From the NCBI RefSeq assembly GCF_047300855.1, contig NZ_CP170197.1, positions 1,736,001 through 1,800,000 of the forward strand: a stretch of 64,000 bases of DNA, written 5' to 3'. This document shows, piece after piece, positions 26,939 through 35,213 of the stretch. The position numbers were made by a program, and so were the translations under genes. Every line of letters starts with the position of its first letter. The stretch's first letter is position 1. Under the pieces are notes generated by a model. The model worked only from the letters and a program-made list of their open reading frames with translations, had not been told where the DNA came from and did no database searches. The DNA is from Sulfuriferula sp047300855. Its GTDB lineage: Bacteria; Pseudomonadota; Gammaproteobacteria; Burkholderiales; Sulfuriferulaceae.

Positions 26939-29900
26939 TCAAGGTTTGCTACGGCGACGGCGCATCAGGCTGTATGCCGCTGGGATGACGAACAGCGACA
27001 ACAGTGGGGCAGTCACCATGCCGCCCAGCATGGGCGCGGCGATACGGCTCATGATCTCGCTGCCGGTGCCGGTAGCCAGAAGTATCGGCAACAGGCCGGC
27101 TATGATGACGGCCACTGTCATTGCTTTGGGGCGTATCCGCAATACCGCGCCTTCGCGGATTGCATCAAGCAGCCCGGCATCATCGCCTTGTCCTGCCTCA
27201 CGCCGGGCATCCCAGGCATTCTTCAGGTAGAGCAGCATGATCACGCCGAATTCGGCGGATACGCCGGCCAGTGCGATGAATCCCACCCCGGTTGCGACAG
27301 ACAGGTTATAGCCCATCAGGTAGAGAAACCACAGACCACCGGTGAGTGCAAACGGCAACGTGACCATGATTAAACCGGCTTCATCAAAACGCTTGAAGAT
27401 GAAATAAAGCAGCACGAAGATGATCAGCAAGGTCGCTGGCACGACCAGCTTGAGGCGCGCGTTGGCACGTTCCAGATATTCGAACTGGCCGCTGTAGGCC
27501 ACGCTCATGCCAGGTTCCAGCTTGACCTGGCGTGCCACCGCCTGGCGCAGATCGGCCACGGTCGAGGCCAGGTCGCGGCCATTGACGTCCACATACACCC
27601 AGCCGGTGGGGCGCGCATTTTCGCTCTTGAGCATGGGTGGGCCATCGCTGATGCCGACTTTAGCCACCGTGCCGAGGGTGATTTGCTCGCCCGTGGGAGT
27701 AAGGATGGGCAAACGCGTCAACGCTTCGGGCGAGCTGCGCCAGGAACGATCGTAGCGCACGTTGATAGGGAAACGCGCCAGCCCTTCCACCGTCTCGCCC
27801 ACGTTCTCGCCACCGATCAGACTCGCCACCACCGACTGCACGTCGTTCACATTCAGGCCATAGCGGGCAGCGGCGCGGCGATCAATGTCGACATTGATAT
27901 AGCGCCCGCCGGTGAGACGTTCCGCCAATGCAGAACTGACCCCCGGCACGGTTTTGGCAACATGCTCAATTGCCTGGGTGACGCGGTCGATCTGCTCCAG
28001 ATTGTTGCCCGCCACTTTCACCCCGATCGGGCTTTTAATGCCTGTGGCGAGCATGTCGATGCGATTGCGGATGGGCGGCACCCATAAATTGGTCAGCCCC
28101 GGCACCTGGACTGCTTTATCCAGTGCCTTGACCAGCAATGCAGGGGTCATGCCGGGACGCCATTGATCGCGCGGCTTGAACTGGATGGTGGTCTCGAACA
28201 TTTCCAGCGGCGCCGGGTCGGTCGCAGTCTCGGCGCGCCCCGCCTTGCCGAACACGCTCGCGACTTCGGGCACGGTCTTGATCATGCGGTCGGTCTGCTG
28301 CAACAGTTGCGTGGCTTTCTGCACGGAAATACCAGGTAATGCAGTCGGCATATACAACAGGTCGCCTTCGTCCATGGCCGGCAAAAACTCGCCGCCCAGC
28401 CGGCTCACCGGCCAGGCGCTGGTGAGGAAAACCAGAAATGCAATCAGCAAGGTCAATTTGGGCCGGCGCAGGACCCTATTCAGCGCTGGCCGGTAAAGAC
28501 CGATGAGCAGGCGGTTGAGCGGGTTGCTGCGCTCGTCGGGAATGCGCCCGCGTATCCAGTATCCCATCAGCACCGGCACCAGCGTGACCGACAGACCCGC
28601 CGCGGCCGCCATGGCGTAGCTCTTGGTGAAGGCCAGCGGGCCGAACAGCCTCCCCTCCTGCGCCTCCAGCGTGAACACCGGAATGAACGAAAGGGTAATC
28701 ACCAGCAGGCTGAAAAACAGCGCTGGCCCGACTTCGACGGCCGCCGCCGTAATCACCTGCCAGTGCGCCTCGCCTCGTAGCGTCTCGCCCGGATGCGCAT
28801 GCTGCCAGGCTTCGATCTTCTTGTGTGCGTTCTCGATCATCACCACGGCAGCGTCGACCATCGCACCGATGGCGATGGCAATGCCGCCCAGTGACATGAT
28901 ATTGGCGTTAATCCCCTGATGGCGCATGATGATAAAGGCGATCAGTACTCCCAGCGGCAAGGACACGATTGCCACCAGTGAGGAACGCAGATGCCAGAGG
29001 AATATCGCGCATACCAGCGCGACGACGATGAATTCCTCGATCAGCTTGTGGCTGAGGTTCTCCACAGCGCTGTCGATGAGCTGGCTGCGATCATAAGTGG
29101 GAACGATTTCCACCCCCGGCGGCAGGCTTTTTTTCAGATCCGCCAGCTTGGCCTTGACTGCCGCGATGGTAGTGCGCGCGTTTTTACCGGAGCGCAGGAT
29201 CACCACACCGCCGACCACTTCACCCTGCCCGTCGAGCTCGGCGACGCCGCGGCGCATTTCCGGGCCGAGCTGGATATGCGCCACCTCGCCCAGGGTGACC
29301 GGCACCCCGCCCTGCCCGACTTTCAGCGGAATTTCTCGGAAGTCATCCAGCGTGTTCAGATAACCCGAAGCACGTACCATGTATTCGGATTCCGACATGT
29401 CCACCACGCCGCCGCCGGTTTCCTGATTCGCGTTGCGTATGGCTTGAATGACCTGCTCGTGCGTCACGCCGAAGCTGGCCAGTTTCACCGGATCGAGCAC
29501 CACCTGGTACTGCTTGACCATACCGCCGATGGTGGCAACCTCGGCGACGTTAGGCAGGCTTTTCAGCTCGTATTTGAGAAACCAGTCCTGCAGGGCGCGT
29601 AGCTGGGCGAGATCATGCTGGCCGGTGCGATCCACCAGCGCATATTCATAAATCCAGCCCACCCCGGTCGCGTCCGGGCCGAGCGAAGGCTTGGCGCCAG
29701 CCGGCAGCTTGCCCTGTAACTGGCTGAGATATTCGAGCACCCGCGAGCGTGCCCAATACAGATCGGTACCATCCTCGAACAGCACATAGACGAAGGAGTC
29801 GCCGAAAAACGAATAGCCGCGTACCGTCTTCGCGCCGGGTACTGACATCATCGTGGTCGCCAGCGGATAAGTCACCTGGTTTTCCACGATCTGCGGCGCC

Positions 29901-30067
29901 TGTCCCGCGTAAGGCGTGCGGATGATTACCTGCACATCGGATAAATCCGGCAGCGCGTCGATGGGTGTGCTCATCACCGCCCACACTCCCCATGCTGTGG
30001 CGAACAGGGTCGCCAGCAGCACCAGGAAGCGGTTGTTGACCGACCATTCGATGACGCGCCGGATCAT
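26939..30067 (-). CDS. cusA: Copper/silver efflux RND pump CusA
   Basis: A 1042-residue HME-RND inner-membrane pump with 12 membrane helices in two halves and two large periplasmic loops. Helix 4 carries G-A-M-V-D-A-A-V-V-M-I-E-N-A-H-K, the signature of the Cu(I)/Ag(I) class, with the proton-relay Asp. It drives export of periplasmic or cytoplasmic Cu(I)/Ag(I) through CusB and CusC using the proton gradient. Its start overlaps the cusB stop by 4 bases. Confidence 0.95.
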   Translation of the reverse strand: MIRRVIEWSVNNRFLVLLATLFATAWGVWAVMSTPIDALPDLSDVQVIIRTPYAGQAPQIVENQVTYPLATTMMSVPGAKTVRGYSFFGDSFVYVLFEDGTDLYWARSRVLEYLSQLQGKLPAGAKPSLGPDATGVGWIYEYALVDRTGQHDLAQLRALQDWFLKYELKSLPNVAEVATIGGMVKQYQVVLDPVKLASFGVTHEQVIQAIRNANQETGGGVVDMSESEYMVRASGYLNTLDDFREIPLKVGQGGVPVTLGEVAHIQLGPEMRRGVAELDGQGEVVGGVVILRSGKNARTTIAAVKAKLADLKKSLPPGVEIVPTYDRSQLIDSAVENLSHKLIEEFIVVALVCAIFLWHLRSSLVAIVSLPLGVLIAFIIMRHQGINANIMSLGGIAIAIGAMVDAAVVMIENAHKKIEAWQHAHPGETLRGEAHWQVITAAAVEVGPALFFSLLVITLSFIPVFTLEAQEGRLFGPLAFTKSYAMAAAAGLSVTLVPVLMGYWIRGRIPDERSNPLNRLLIGLYRPALNRVLRRPKLTLLIAFLVFLTSAWPVSRLGGEFLPAMDEGDLLYMPTALPGISVQKATQLLQQTDRMIKTVPEVASVFGKAGRAETATDPAPLEMFETTIQFKPRDQWRPGMTPALLVKALDKAVQVPGLTNLWVPPIRNRIDMLATGIKSPIGVKVAGNNLEQIDRVTQAIEHVAKTVPGVSSALAERLTGGRYINVDIDRRAAARYGLNVNDVQSVVASLIGGENVGETVEGLARFPINVRYDRSWRSSPEALTRLPILTPTGEQITLGTVAKVGISDGPPMLKSENARPTGWVYVDVNGRDLASTVADLRQAVARQVKLEPGMSVAYSGQFEYLERANARLKLVVPATLLIIFVLLYFIFKRFDEAGLIMVTLPFALTGGLWFLYLMGYNLSVATGVGFIALAGVSAEFGVIMLLYLKNAWDARREAGQGDDAGLLDAIREGAVLRIRPKAMTVAVIIAGLLPILLATGTGSEIMSRIAAPMLGGMVTAPLLSLFVIPAAYSLMRRRRSKP

Positions 30068-31611
30068 TTTGCGCCTCCGATTTTGTCGAGGCGTTCGATC
30101 ACCAGGCCGCTATCGGTTTGGCGCACGCCGATGCGTACCTTGTCGCCTACCTTGATACCCTGGACGAGTTGCGGACGTGCCAGCGCAAAGTCCATGGTCA
30201 TGGCGGGCATGCCCATGAGCGGACCGCTGGCTATGGTAACTTCGCCCTTACCGAAGCTGATGATACGACCTTCCGTCTCTTGAAGCGCCACAGGTGCTGG
30301 TGCTGGTGCTGGTGCTGGTGCTGGTGCTGGTGCCGGTGCCGGTGTTGGTGTTGGTGCGGCACCGGTGCCGGTGTCAGGGGCGTCGGCAGCGGCGAAAATA
30401 CCCTGCAGACTGGCATCCGAATCGATCAGGAACTGGCCGGAGGTGACCACCTTCTGGCCTTCACTCAAACCGCTCAGCACGGCTGTTTTCCCGCCTGCCT
30501 CGGCACCGGTTTGCACCTCCACCGGCCGGTAATGGCCGCCGCTTTCGGCCAGCATGACCATGGCGCCCTTGCCGGTGCGGATAATCGCCTCGGTCGGCAC
30601 CAGCAGCACGCTTTGCTGATTGCTGTCTGCCAGCTGCACCTGTGCAGTCAGCCCCGGGCGCAGATGGCCATGTTTATTCGGCAGCTCCACCCGCACCTTC
30701 AGGGTGCGGGTATCGAGGTTGGCCTCCGGCAGGATATCCGTCACGCGTCCCTGGATGACTTCACCCGGCAATGCAGGCGGCCGCGCCTGCGCGCTTTGTC
30801 CGACCCGTATCTGCTGGGCCAGCGCCTCGGGCACCGCCACATCGAGCCAGACCGTACCCAGGCCATTCACCTTGGCCAGGGTCTGACCGCTGCTTACCGT
30901 CATGCCGGCGCGCACATCGAGTTCGCGGATCACGCCACTCATCGGGAAGCGCACGGTCACCACCGGATGCGGCACGCCGCTGCGTTCCACCTGCTGGATC
31001 AGCTGGGACGGCATACCCAGCACTTGCATGCGTTGCCGTGCGGCGTCCATCAGTCCCGCATCGCCGCTTTTTTTCAGCGCCAGAAATTCCTGTTGCGCGC
31101 CACTCCATTCCGGCACCAGCAGGCTGACCAGCGGGCTGCCCGCAGCGACCACGTCACCCGGCGCCCGTGCGAATACCCGTTCCACGAACCCCACCGCGCG
31201 CGCCTGCACAATGGACACATCGCGCTCGTTGAAAACCAGCACACCGGTGGCTTCCAGCTTCGGCGTCAAACTGCCCCGGGTTACGCTGGCGGTACGCATG
31301 CCCAGGTTTTGCACGACTCTCGGATCGATCTTGACTGACCCGGCCTCCGCTTTATTACCGCTGTCATCGACATATTTCGGTACCAGCGCCATGTCCATGA
31401 ACGGCGACTTGCCCGGCTTGTCAAAATGCTGCTGGGGCACCATCGGGTCATACCAGTACAGTGGCTTGCGCTCGGCCGGGGCTGGCGAAGACGTTGTCAT
31501 TGCCGGGCCTGGGCTTATCTGGGCATGGTTTGCCCACCAGTAGCCACCCGCTGCACCGGCGCCCAAGAGTGCAAGCGTCAGCACAGCCAGTTTCAGGTAT
31601 TTTGCATTCAT
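30064..31611 (-). CDS. cusB: Copper efflux adaptor CusB with fused C-terminal CusF domain
   Basis: A 515-residue membrane-fusion protein. Order: N-terminal anchor (residues 7-27); heavy-metal-binding segment Y-W-Y-D-P-M-V-P with F-M-D-M (about 53-75); barrel-sandwich, alpha-hairpin and beta domains to about 420; an Ala-Pro linker of about 20 residues; and an OB-fold CusF-like domain (about 445-510) with M-G-M-P-A-M-T-M-D-F. The adaptor therefore carries its own chaperone domain. The linker is encoded by a GGTGCT-type hexamer array. The gene shares one base with cusC (TAATG). Confidence 0.92.
   Translation of the reverse strand: MNAKYLKLAVLTLALLGAGAAGGYWWANHAQISPGPAMTTSSPAPAERKPLYWYDPMVPQQHFDKPGKSPFMDMALVPKYVDDSGNKAEAGSVKIDPRVVQNLGMRTASVTRGSLTPKLEATGVLVFNERDVSIVQARAVGFVERVFARAPGDVVAAGSPLVSLLVPEWSGAQQEFLALKKSGDAGLMDAARQRMQVLGMPSQLIQQVERSGVPHPVVTVRFPMSGVIRELDVRAGMTVSSGQTLAKVNGLGTVWLDVAVPEALAQQIRVGQSAQARPPALPGEVIQGRVTDILPEANLDTRTLKVRVELPNKHGHLRPGLTAQVQLADSNQQSVLLVPTEAIIRTGKGAMVMLAESGGHYRPVEVQTGAEAGGKTAVLSGLSEGQKVVTSGQFLIDSDASLQGIFAAADAPDTGTGAAPTPTPAPAPAPAPAPAPAPAPVALQETEGRIISFGKGEVTIASGPLMGMPAMTMDFALARPQLVQGIKVGDKVRIGVRQTDSGLVIERLDKIGGAK
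30293..30358. repeat. Hexanucleotide tandem repeat within cusB
   Basis: On the + strand six perfect GGTGCT units (30293-30328) are followed by two GGTGCC, two GGTGTT and a GGTGCG, eleven units in phase. They encode the Ala-Pro/Thr-Pro linker of CusB on the - strand. Since the unit is a multiple of three, slippage would change linker length without a frameshift. Confidence 0.9.
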
Positions 31612-32864
31612 TATTTATTCTCCCCGTAGGCGTAGTGGAGGCGTGCGGCGACCAGTGCGCGCTGGCCTTCAAGATCGATGGCCTTGAGGCGGGCATCAAT
31701 CCATTCGCTGCGTGCGGCAATCACTGTTGCCAGATCGGTTTGGCCGCCACGGTAGGCCGCGAGCGCCAATTGGACCTTCTCCTGCGCCAGTGGCATCAGG
31801 CTATCGTGCTGGCGCTGCACGGCACGGTCGAGTTGCTGATAGGCCGCCAGGTCGGTCGCCAGCATCTGGGCGTGCTCGCGCAGAGTGTTTTCGCGCTCGG
31901 CATCTATGCGTACCAGCTCTGCACGTTTGGCGGCAATTTGTGGATCCTGGCGGCGTGAGGCAAACACCGGCAAGTCAAAGGTGAACTGGATGGAAGCCAT
32001 GTTGCTGAAATCCGGTCCGCGCTGCTGGTAGGCGAGCTCCACTGCCCAGTCGGGTTTTTTCATGGATTCGGCCTCGCGTACTTCGGCTTCGGCCTGATTC
32101 GTCTTCGAGTCATAAACGGCGAGTTCGGGGTGGTGATGCAGATGGTCTGCGAGCGTGGTTGGCATAATCGGCCAGGTCGGCGCTTCGCCCATCAGCGGCT
32201 CTCCTCCCTCCGGACCTATCCAGCGCTTGAGGGCGGCTTCGGCATCGCTGCGTTCGCGCTCCAGCTGGTCGTGGCGATCCGCCAGTGCAGCCGCTTCCTG
32301 GCGTGGCAGGATAGCGTCCATTGCCAGGCCGCGGCCGGCGGCAATGCGGGTGCGCACCGCCTCCGCCAGCAACCGGTTTTCGCGATATAACTCGTCGAAC
32401 AATGCCAGTTTGCGTTCCACGGTGTAGCGTGCGATCCAGGCCAGTGCGACTTCGCGCCGCACCTTGAGCCGTTCGATGCGGCGCTCGGCGACGGCCACCG
32501 CTATGCTGCTCTGCGCCACGTCGACACGTGCCTGGCGCTTGTCTGAATTGGGCACTTCCTGGCTGACCCCGATGCGCCGCATGGTCATGAAATCACGGTT
32601 GAGGTTAAAGCGATCCGGTCCATTGATGGGTAAATTGTCGATACCGAGCATCAGTTTCGGGTCGGGCAGTTCTCCGGCAGGAATGGCGGCCTGTCGCGCC
32701 GCTTCGATCCGTGCGTTGTCCACGGCTAGCGAAGGCGCGGTACGCTCGGCCAGTTGCAGGGCCTTTTCAAAACTCAGGGGTGCGGCGACGGCGGGCACGG
32801 CAATAATTGCCACGGTTATCGCCAGCACATTTCGCCGCCATGCAGGCAACAGGAATGTATTCAT
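31611..32864 (-). CDS. cusC: Outer-membrane efflux channel, TolC family (CusC-like)
   Basis: A 417-residue TolC-type protein. I chose the ATG at 32864, with GGGAG upstream and a signal peptide ending A-V-A-A; the frame extends further upstream without a better start. Two long helical repeats of the OEP family are seen (F-E-K-A-L-Q-L-A-E-R-T-A-P near the start; L-A-A-Y-R-G-G-Q-T-D-L-A near the end). It completes the tripartite CusCBA pump. No lipobox Cys is obvious at the cleavage site, unlike E. coli CusC. Confidence 0.88.
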   Translation of the reverse strand: MNTFLLPAWRRNVLAITVAIIAVPAVAAPLSFEKALQLAERTAPSLAVDNARIEAARQAAIPAGELPDPKLMLGIDNLPINGPDRFNLNRDFMTMRRIGVSQEVPNSDKRQARVDVAQSSIAVAVAERRIERLKVRREVALAWIARYTVERKLALFDELYRENRLLAEAVRTRIAAGRGLAMDAILPRQEAAALADRHDQLERERSDAEAALKRWIGPEGGEPLMGEAPTWPIMPTTLADHLHHHPELAVYDSKTNQAEAEVREAESMKKPDWAVELAYQQRGPDFSNMASIQFTFDLPVFASRRQDPQIAAKRAELVRIDAERENTLREHAQMLATDLAAYQQLDRAVQRQHDSLMPLAQEKVQLALAAYRGGQTDLATVIAARSEWIDARLKAIDLEGQRALVAARLHYAYGENK

Positions 32865-32942
32865 GCTCAAAACTCCCAGGATGAGCGCGCTCATAGGCGC
32901 ACAGCCCCTCACACCAGGTGAGGGAACAACCAGATCAGAGAA

Positions 32943-33305
32943 TCAAAGCAAGCGTGGCGGACGCCAGACGCCGGATGCGTCGGAGGAAATGATGCGGGCA
33001 GATAATGGTGGCAAGGATAGCCACTGGGATAAGGCGAAAGGAACAAATTTCACGGACAGTGCCGGCAATGGATTGGCTGTTTTGCACATTTGTGCACATT
33101 GGTTTTGGTCGCATTTGCCTGGTGTGCTGTGCTTGTCTCCACTATCGTGGCAGTGGCAGCAACATGACTGATCATTCGACATCGAAGCCATATTCTGATC
33201 TTGCGACATGGGGCAGGAGGGAAGCACAGCCGCCAGCGCCGCATAGCCGTTTAACGGCAATGTGAGGCTAAAAAGCAGAATAAGCAGCTGGCGTAGCACT
33301 TTCAT
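32943..33305 (-). CDS. Small Cys/His-rich exported protein leading the cus operon
   Basis: A 120-residue protein with a signal peptide (about 1-23) and a compact metal-binding region: C-P-M-S-Q-D-Q-N-M, then S-C-C-C-H-C-H-D, then C-D-Q-N-Q-C-A-Q-M-C. The C-terminus ends W-R-P-P-R-L-L, as often seen in small proteins preceding heavy-metal RND operons. It is 78 bases upstream of cusC on the same strand. It probably binds copper in the periplasm or senses it; no function is established. Confidence 0.75.
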   Translation of the reverse strand: MKVLRQLLILLFSLTLPLNGYAALAAVLPSCPMSQDQNMASMSNDQSCCCHCHDSGDKHSTPGKCDQNQCAQMCKTANPLPALSVKFVPFALSQWLSLPPLSARIISSDASGVWRPPRLL

Positions 33306-33407
33306 AACCGCATCATATTAGCTTTATGGCCTTTTGCGCAAATACCTGGCATTCAATATGCAATTATTCATGCCGCTTGCCCCGTTTGTGCCCCGCGCAT
33401 CAGCGTC

Positions 33408-33803
33408 TCAGTTTGCCTCCAGCATACGCTTGAGGCGCGTTTCGTTCAGGCCTCCCAGATGCACCTGACGTATCGTATTGTCTTCCACCAGAACGAAACT
33501 GGGCGTAGCAGTTATCCCGAACGCCTGTGCCAGCGCCATGGATTGCGCCACATCCACCTTCACCAGATTGCGATGCGTTTGCTGCAATCGGGCGACCAGC
33601 GGTGCCATGGCGCGGCACGGCCCACAATTCTCGGCGAAGAAATAATAAACACGGCGGCGTTCACCGGCAGCGATCCCATCCACGCTACTGGTATCGGGCG
33701 CGGCACTGCCCACAATGCGCCGGGCGCGCCAGTAAGCCGACAATTGCAGCGCCAATACGAGGCCAACAAATATGACAAAGCTTATGAATACCAAGGTTTG
33801 CAT
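33408..33803 (-). CDS. Membrane-anchored thioredoxin-family protein
   Basis: A 131-residue protein: a membrane anchor at residues 4-24, then a thioredoxin domain with active site C-G-P-C at 60-63 and cis-Pro in T-A-T-P-S-F. The catalytic domain faces the periplasm or cytoplasm depending on insertion; the basic segment after the helix (Y-W-R-A-R-R) suggests it is cytoplasmic. It is a separate unit upstream of the cus operon, with 102 bases between. A link with copper-stressed thiols is only positional. Confidence 0.85.
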   Translation of the reverse strand: MQTLVFISFVIFVGLVLALQLSAYWRARRIVGSAAPDTSSVDGIAAGERRRVYYFFAENCGPCRAMAPLVARLQQTHRNLVKVDVAQSMALAQAFGITATPSFVLVEDNTIRQVHLGGLNETRLKRMLEAN

Positions 33804-33893
33804 GGAATCTCACCGCAGGAATGACAACGAAACCAAAGGAACAGATAAGTCGGATCTGCCTTTGGTTCCTTACTGATTGAGTACCGTGCTTAT

Positions 33894-35213
33894 TTACCCG
33901 CCCGTTTCCAGTCCGATGAAAGCGACCATGCTATGTGAGGTATCCGCCGCAACAGTTACGCGCGCATCACCCGCATTGACCGTTTCTACACATAGCATTT
34001 CCTGATACTCGCCCGCAGCCATATCAGCAAAACCTTTCTCTTTTTCTGCCCATGGATTCCACACCACTGTGGAAGTACTGCCCGCTTTTGCTACGCGGAT
34101 TTTTCGGTTCAGTTTTGCATCATCAATTACGCAATCGGTAAGGGTGTCGATATATACGCGATCGGTTTCTCCACTGAAACGCACCGCTCCGGTTTGAGTG
34201 TCACGGGCGAAATCCCGCACTTTATCCAGGTACACGGTATTTTCCAGACCCAGTACCTGCGTTTGATGGATGTTTCCTACATGAAAATAAGTATGCAATC
34301 CTTCGCTGATCTCAAATGCTGTCGCGCCCTTATTACGCGTCACCAGCTCCATCTTGAGCGCCGCCCCCACGGTGACAATCAGCTCCAGGTCAAAAGCGTA
34401 ATCCCACAGCGCGCGGGTGGATTCGTCATCTTTCATGCCGAACCGGATAAATATGCTGTCGGCCATGCCCTGCCCGGTTTCGCGCACTTCCCACATGCGC
34501 GTGCGCACAAAACCATGCGCGGGCTTGCCTGCCTCGCCCGCGCCGAACCATGGCCAGCATACCGGTACACCGCCGCGCACACCTTTGCCTGGTTGATACA
34601 CTGCAGCGCGGCTCACCCACAGCACCGGCAGTTGCCCGCTTGGCTGCCATTCCAGCACTTGCGCACCCTGTACTGCAATGCGTGCGCTTGCATGCGGCGT
34701 GGTAATTTTGACTACCGGCAACCCCGCTGCGGCATCGACAAATTCAAGCTTGCCGGCAATGGCAAACTGCTGATTGAGAGTATCGGTGTGTTGTGGCATA
34801 ACAAGCTCCATACGTAGGTGAGGAATATCGGCGTCGGGAAATTCCGCGCCAACGGGTTGAAAACCGAAGCGGGCATAAAATCCCGCGGCATGGGTCTGGG
34901 CATTCAGATACAGCCAGCCCAGATGCTTCTGACGTGCGGCATGCAACACGGCATTCAGCAATGCGCGCCCTGCGCCTTTGCCGCGCCAGGCTGGCAGCAC
35001 CGCCATACGGCCGATGTGGCCATCTGCAAGCAATCGGGCGCAGCCGACCGCGCTGCCACTGGCCAGTGCAATGAAATGGGTCGCAGCGGCGTCCAGCCCA
35101 TCCCATTCCAGCGCTTCCGGCACGCCCTGCTCTTCGATAAAAACGGTGCGGCGCAGGCTTGCCAAAGTGGCGGATTGTTGCGCCCAGCTTACCGTTTCGA
35201 CATGCAGGATCAT
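33894..35213 (-). CDS. GNAT N-acetyltransferase fused to D-hexose-6-phosphate epimerase-like domain
   Basis: A 439-residue two-domain protein. Residues 1-140 are a GNAT fold with the acetyl-CoA loop R-G-K-G-A-G-R-A and the F-Y-A-R-F-G-F ending. Residues about 150-439 are an aldose-epimerase-like (YeaD type) domain with G-G-V-P-V-C-W-P-W-F-G, H-G-F-V-R, the catalytic-type His in G-L-H-T-Y-F-H-V and Glu in L-C-V-E-T-V-N. The two are usually separate genes. The open frame between them is unbroken. It overlaps the ABC transporter gene by 4 bases. Confidence 0.87.
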   Translation of the reverse strand: MILHVETVSWAQQSATLASLRRTVFIEEQGVPEALEWDGLDAAATHFIALASGSAVGCARLLADGHIGRMAVLPAWRGKGAGRALLNAVLHAARQKHLGWLYLNAQTHAAGFYARFGFQPVGAEFPDADIPHLRMELVMPQHTDTLNQQFAIAGKLEFVDAAAGLPVVKITTPHASARIAVQGAQVLEWQPSGQLPVLWVSRAAVYQPGKGVRGGVPVCWPWFGAGEAGKPAHGFVRTRMWEVRETGQGMADSIFIRFGMKDDESTRALWDYAFDLELIVTVGAALKMELVTRNKGATAFEISEGLHTYFHVGNIHQTQVLGLENTVYLDKVRDFARDTQTGAVRFSGETDRVYIDTLTDCVIDDAKLNRKIRVAKAGSTSTVVWNPWAEKEKGFADMAAGEYQEMLCVETVNAGDARVTVAADTSHSMVAFIGLETGG

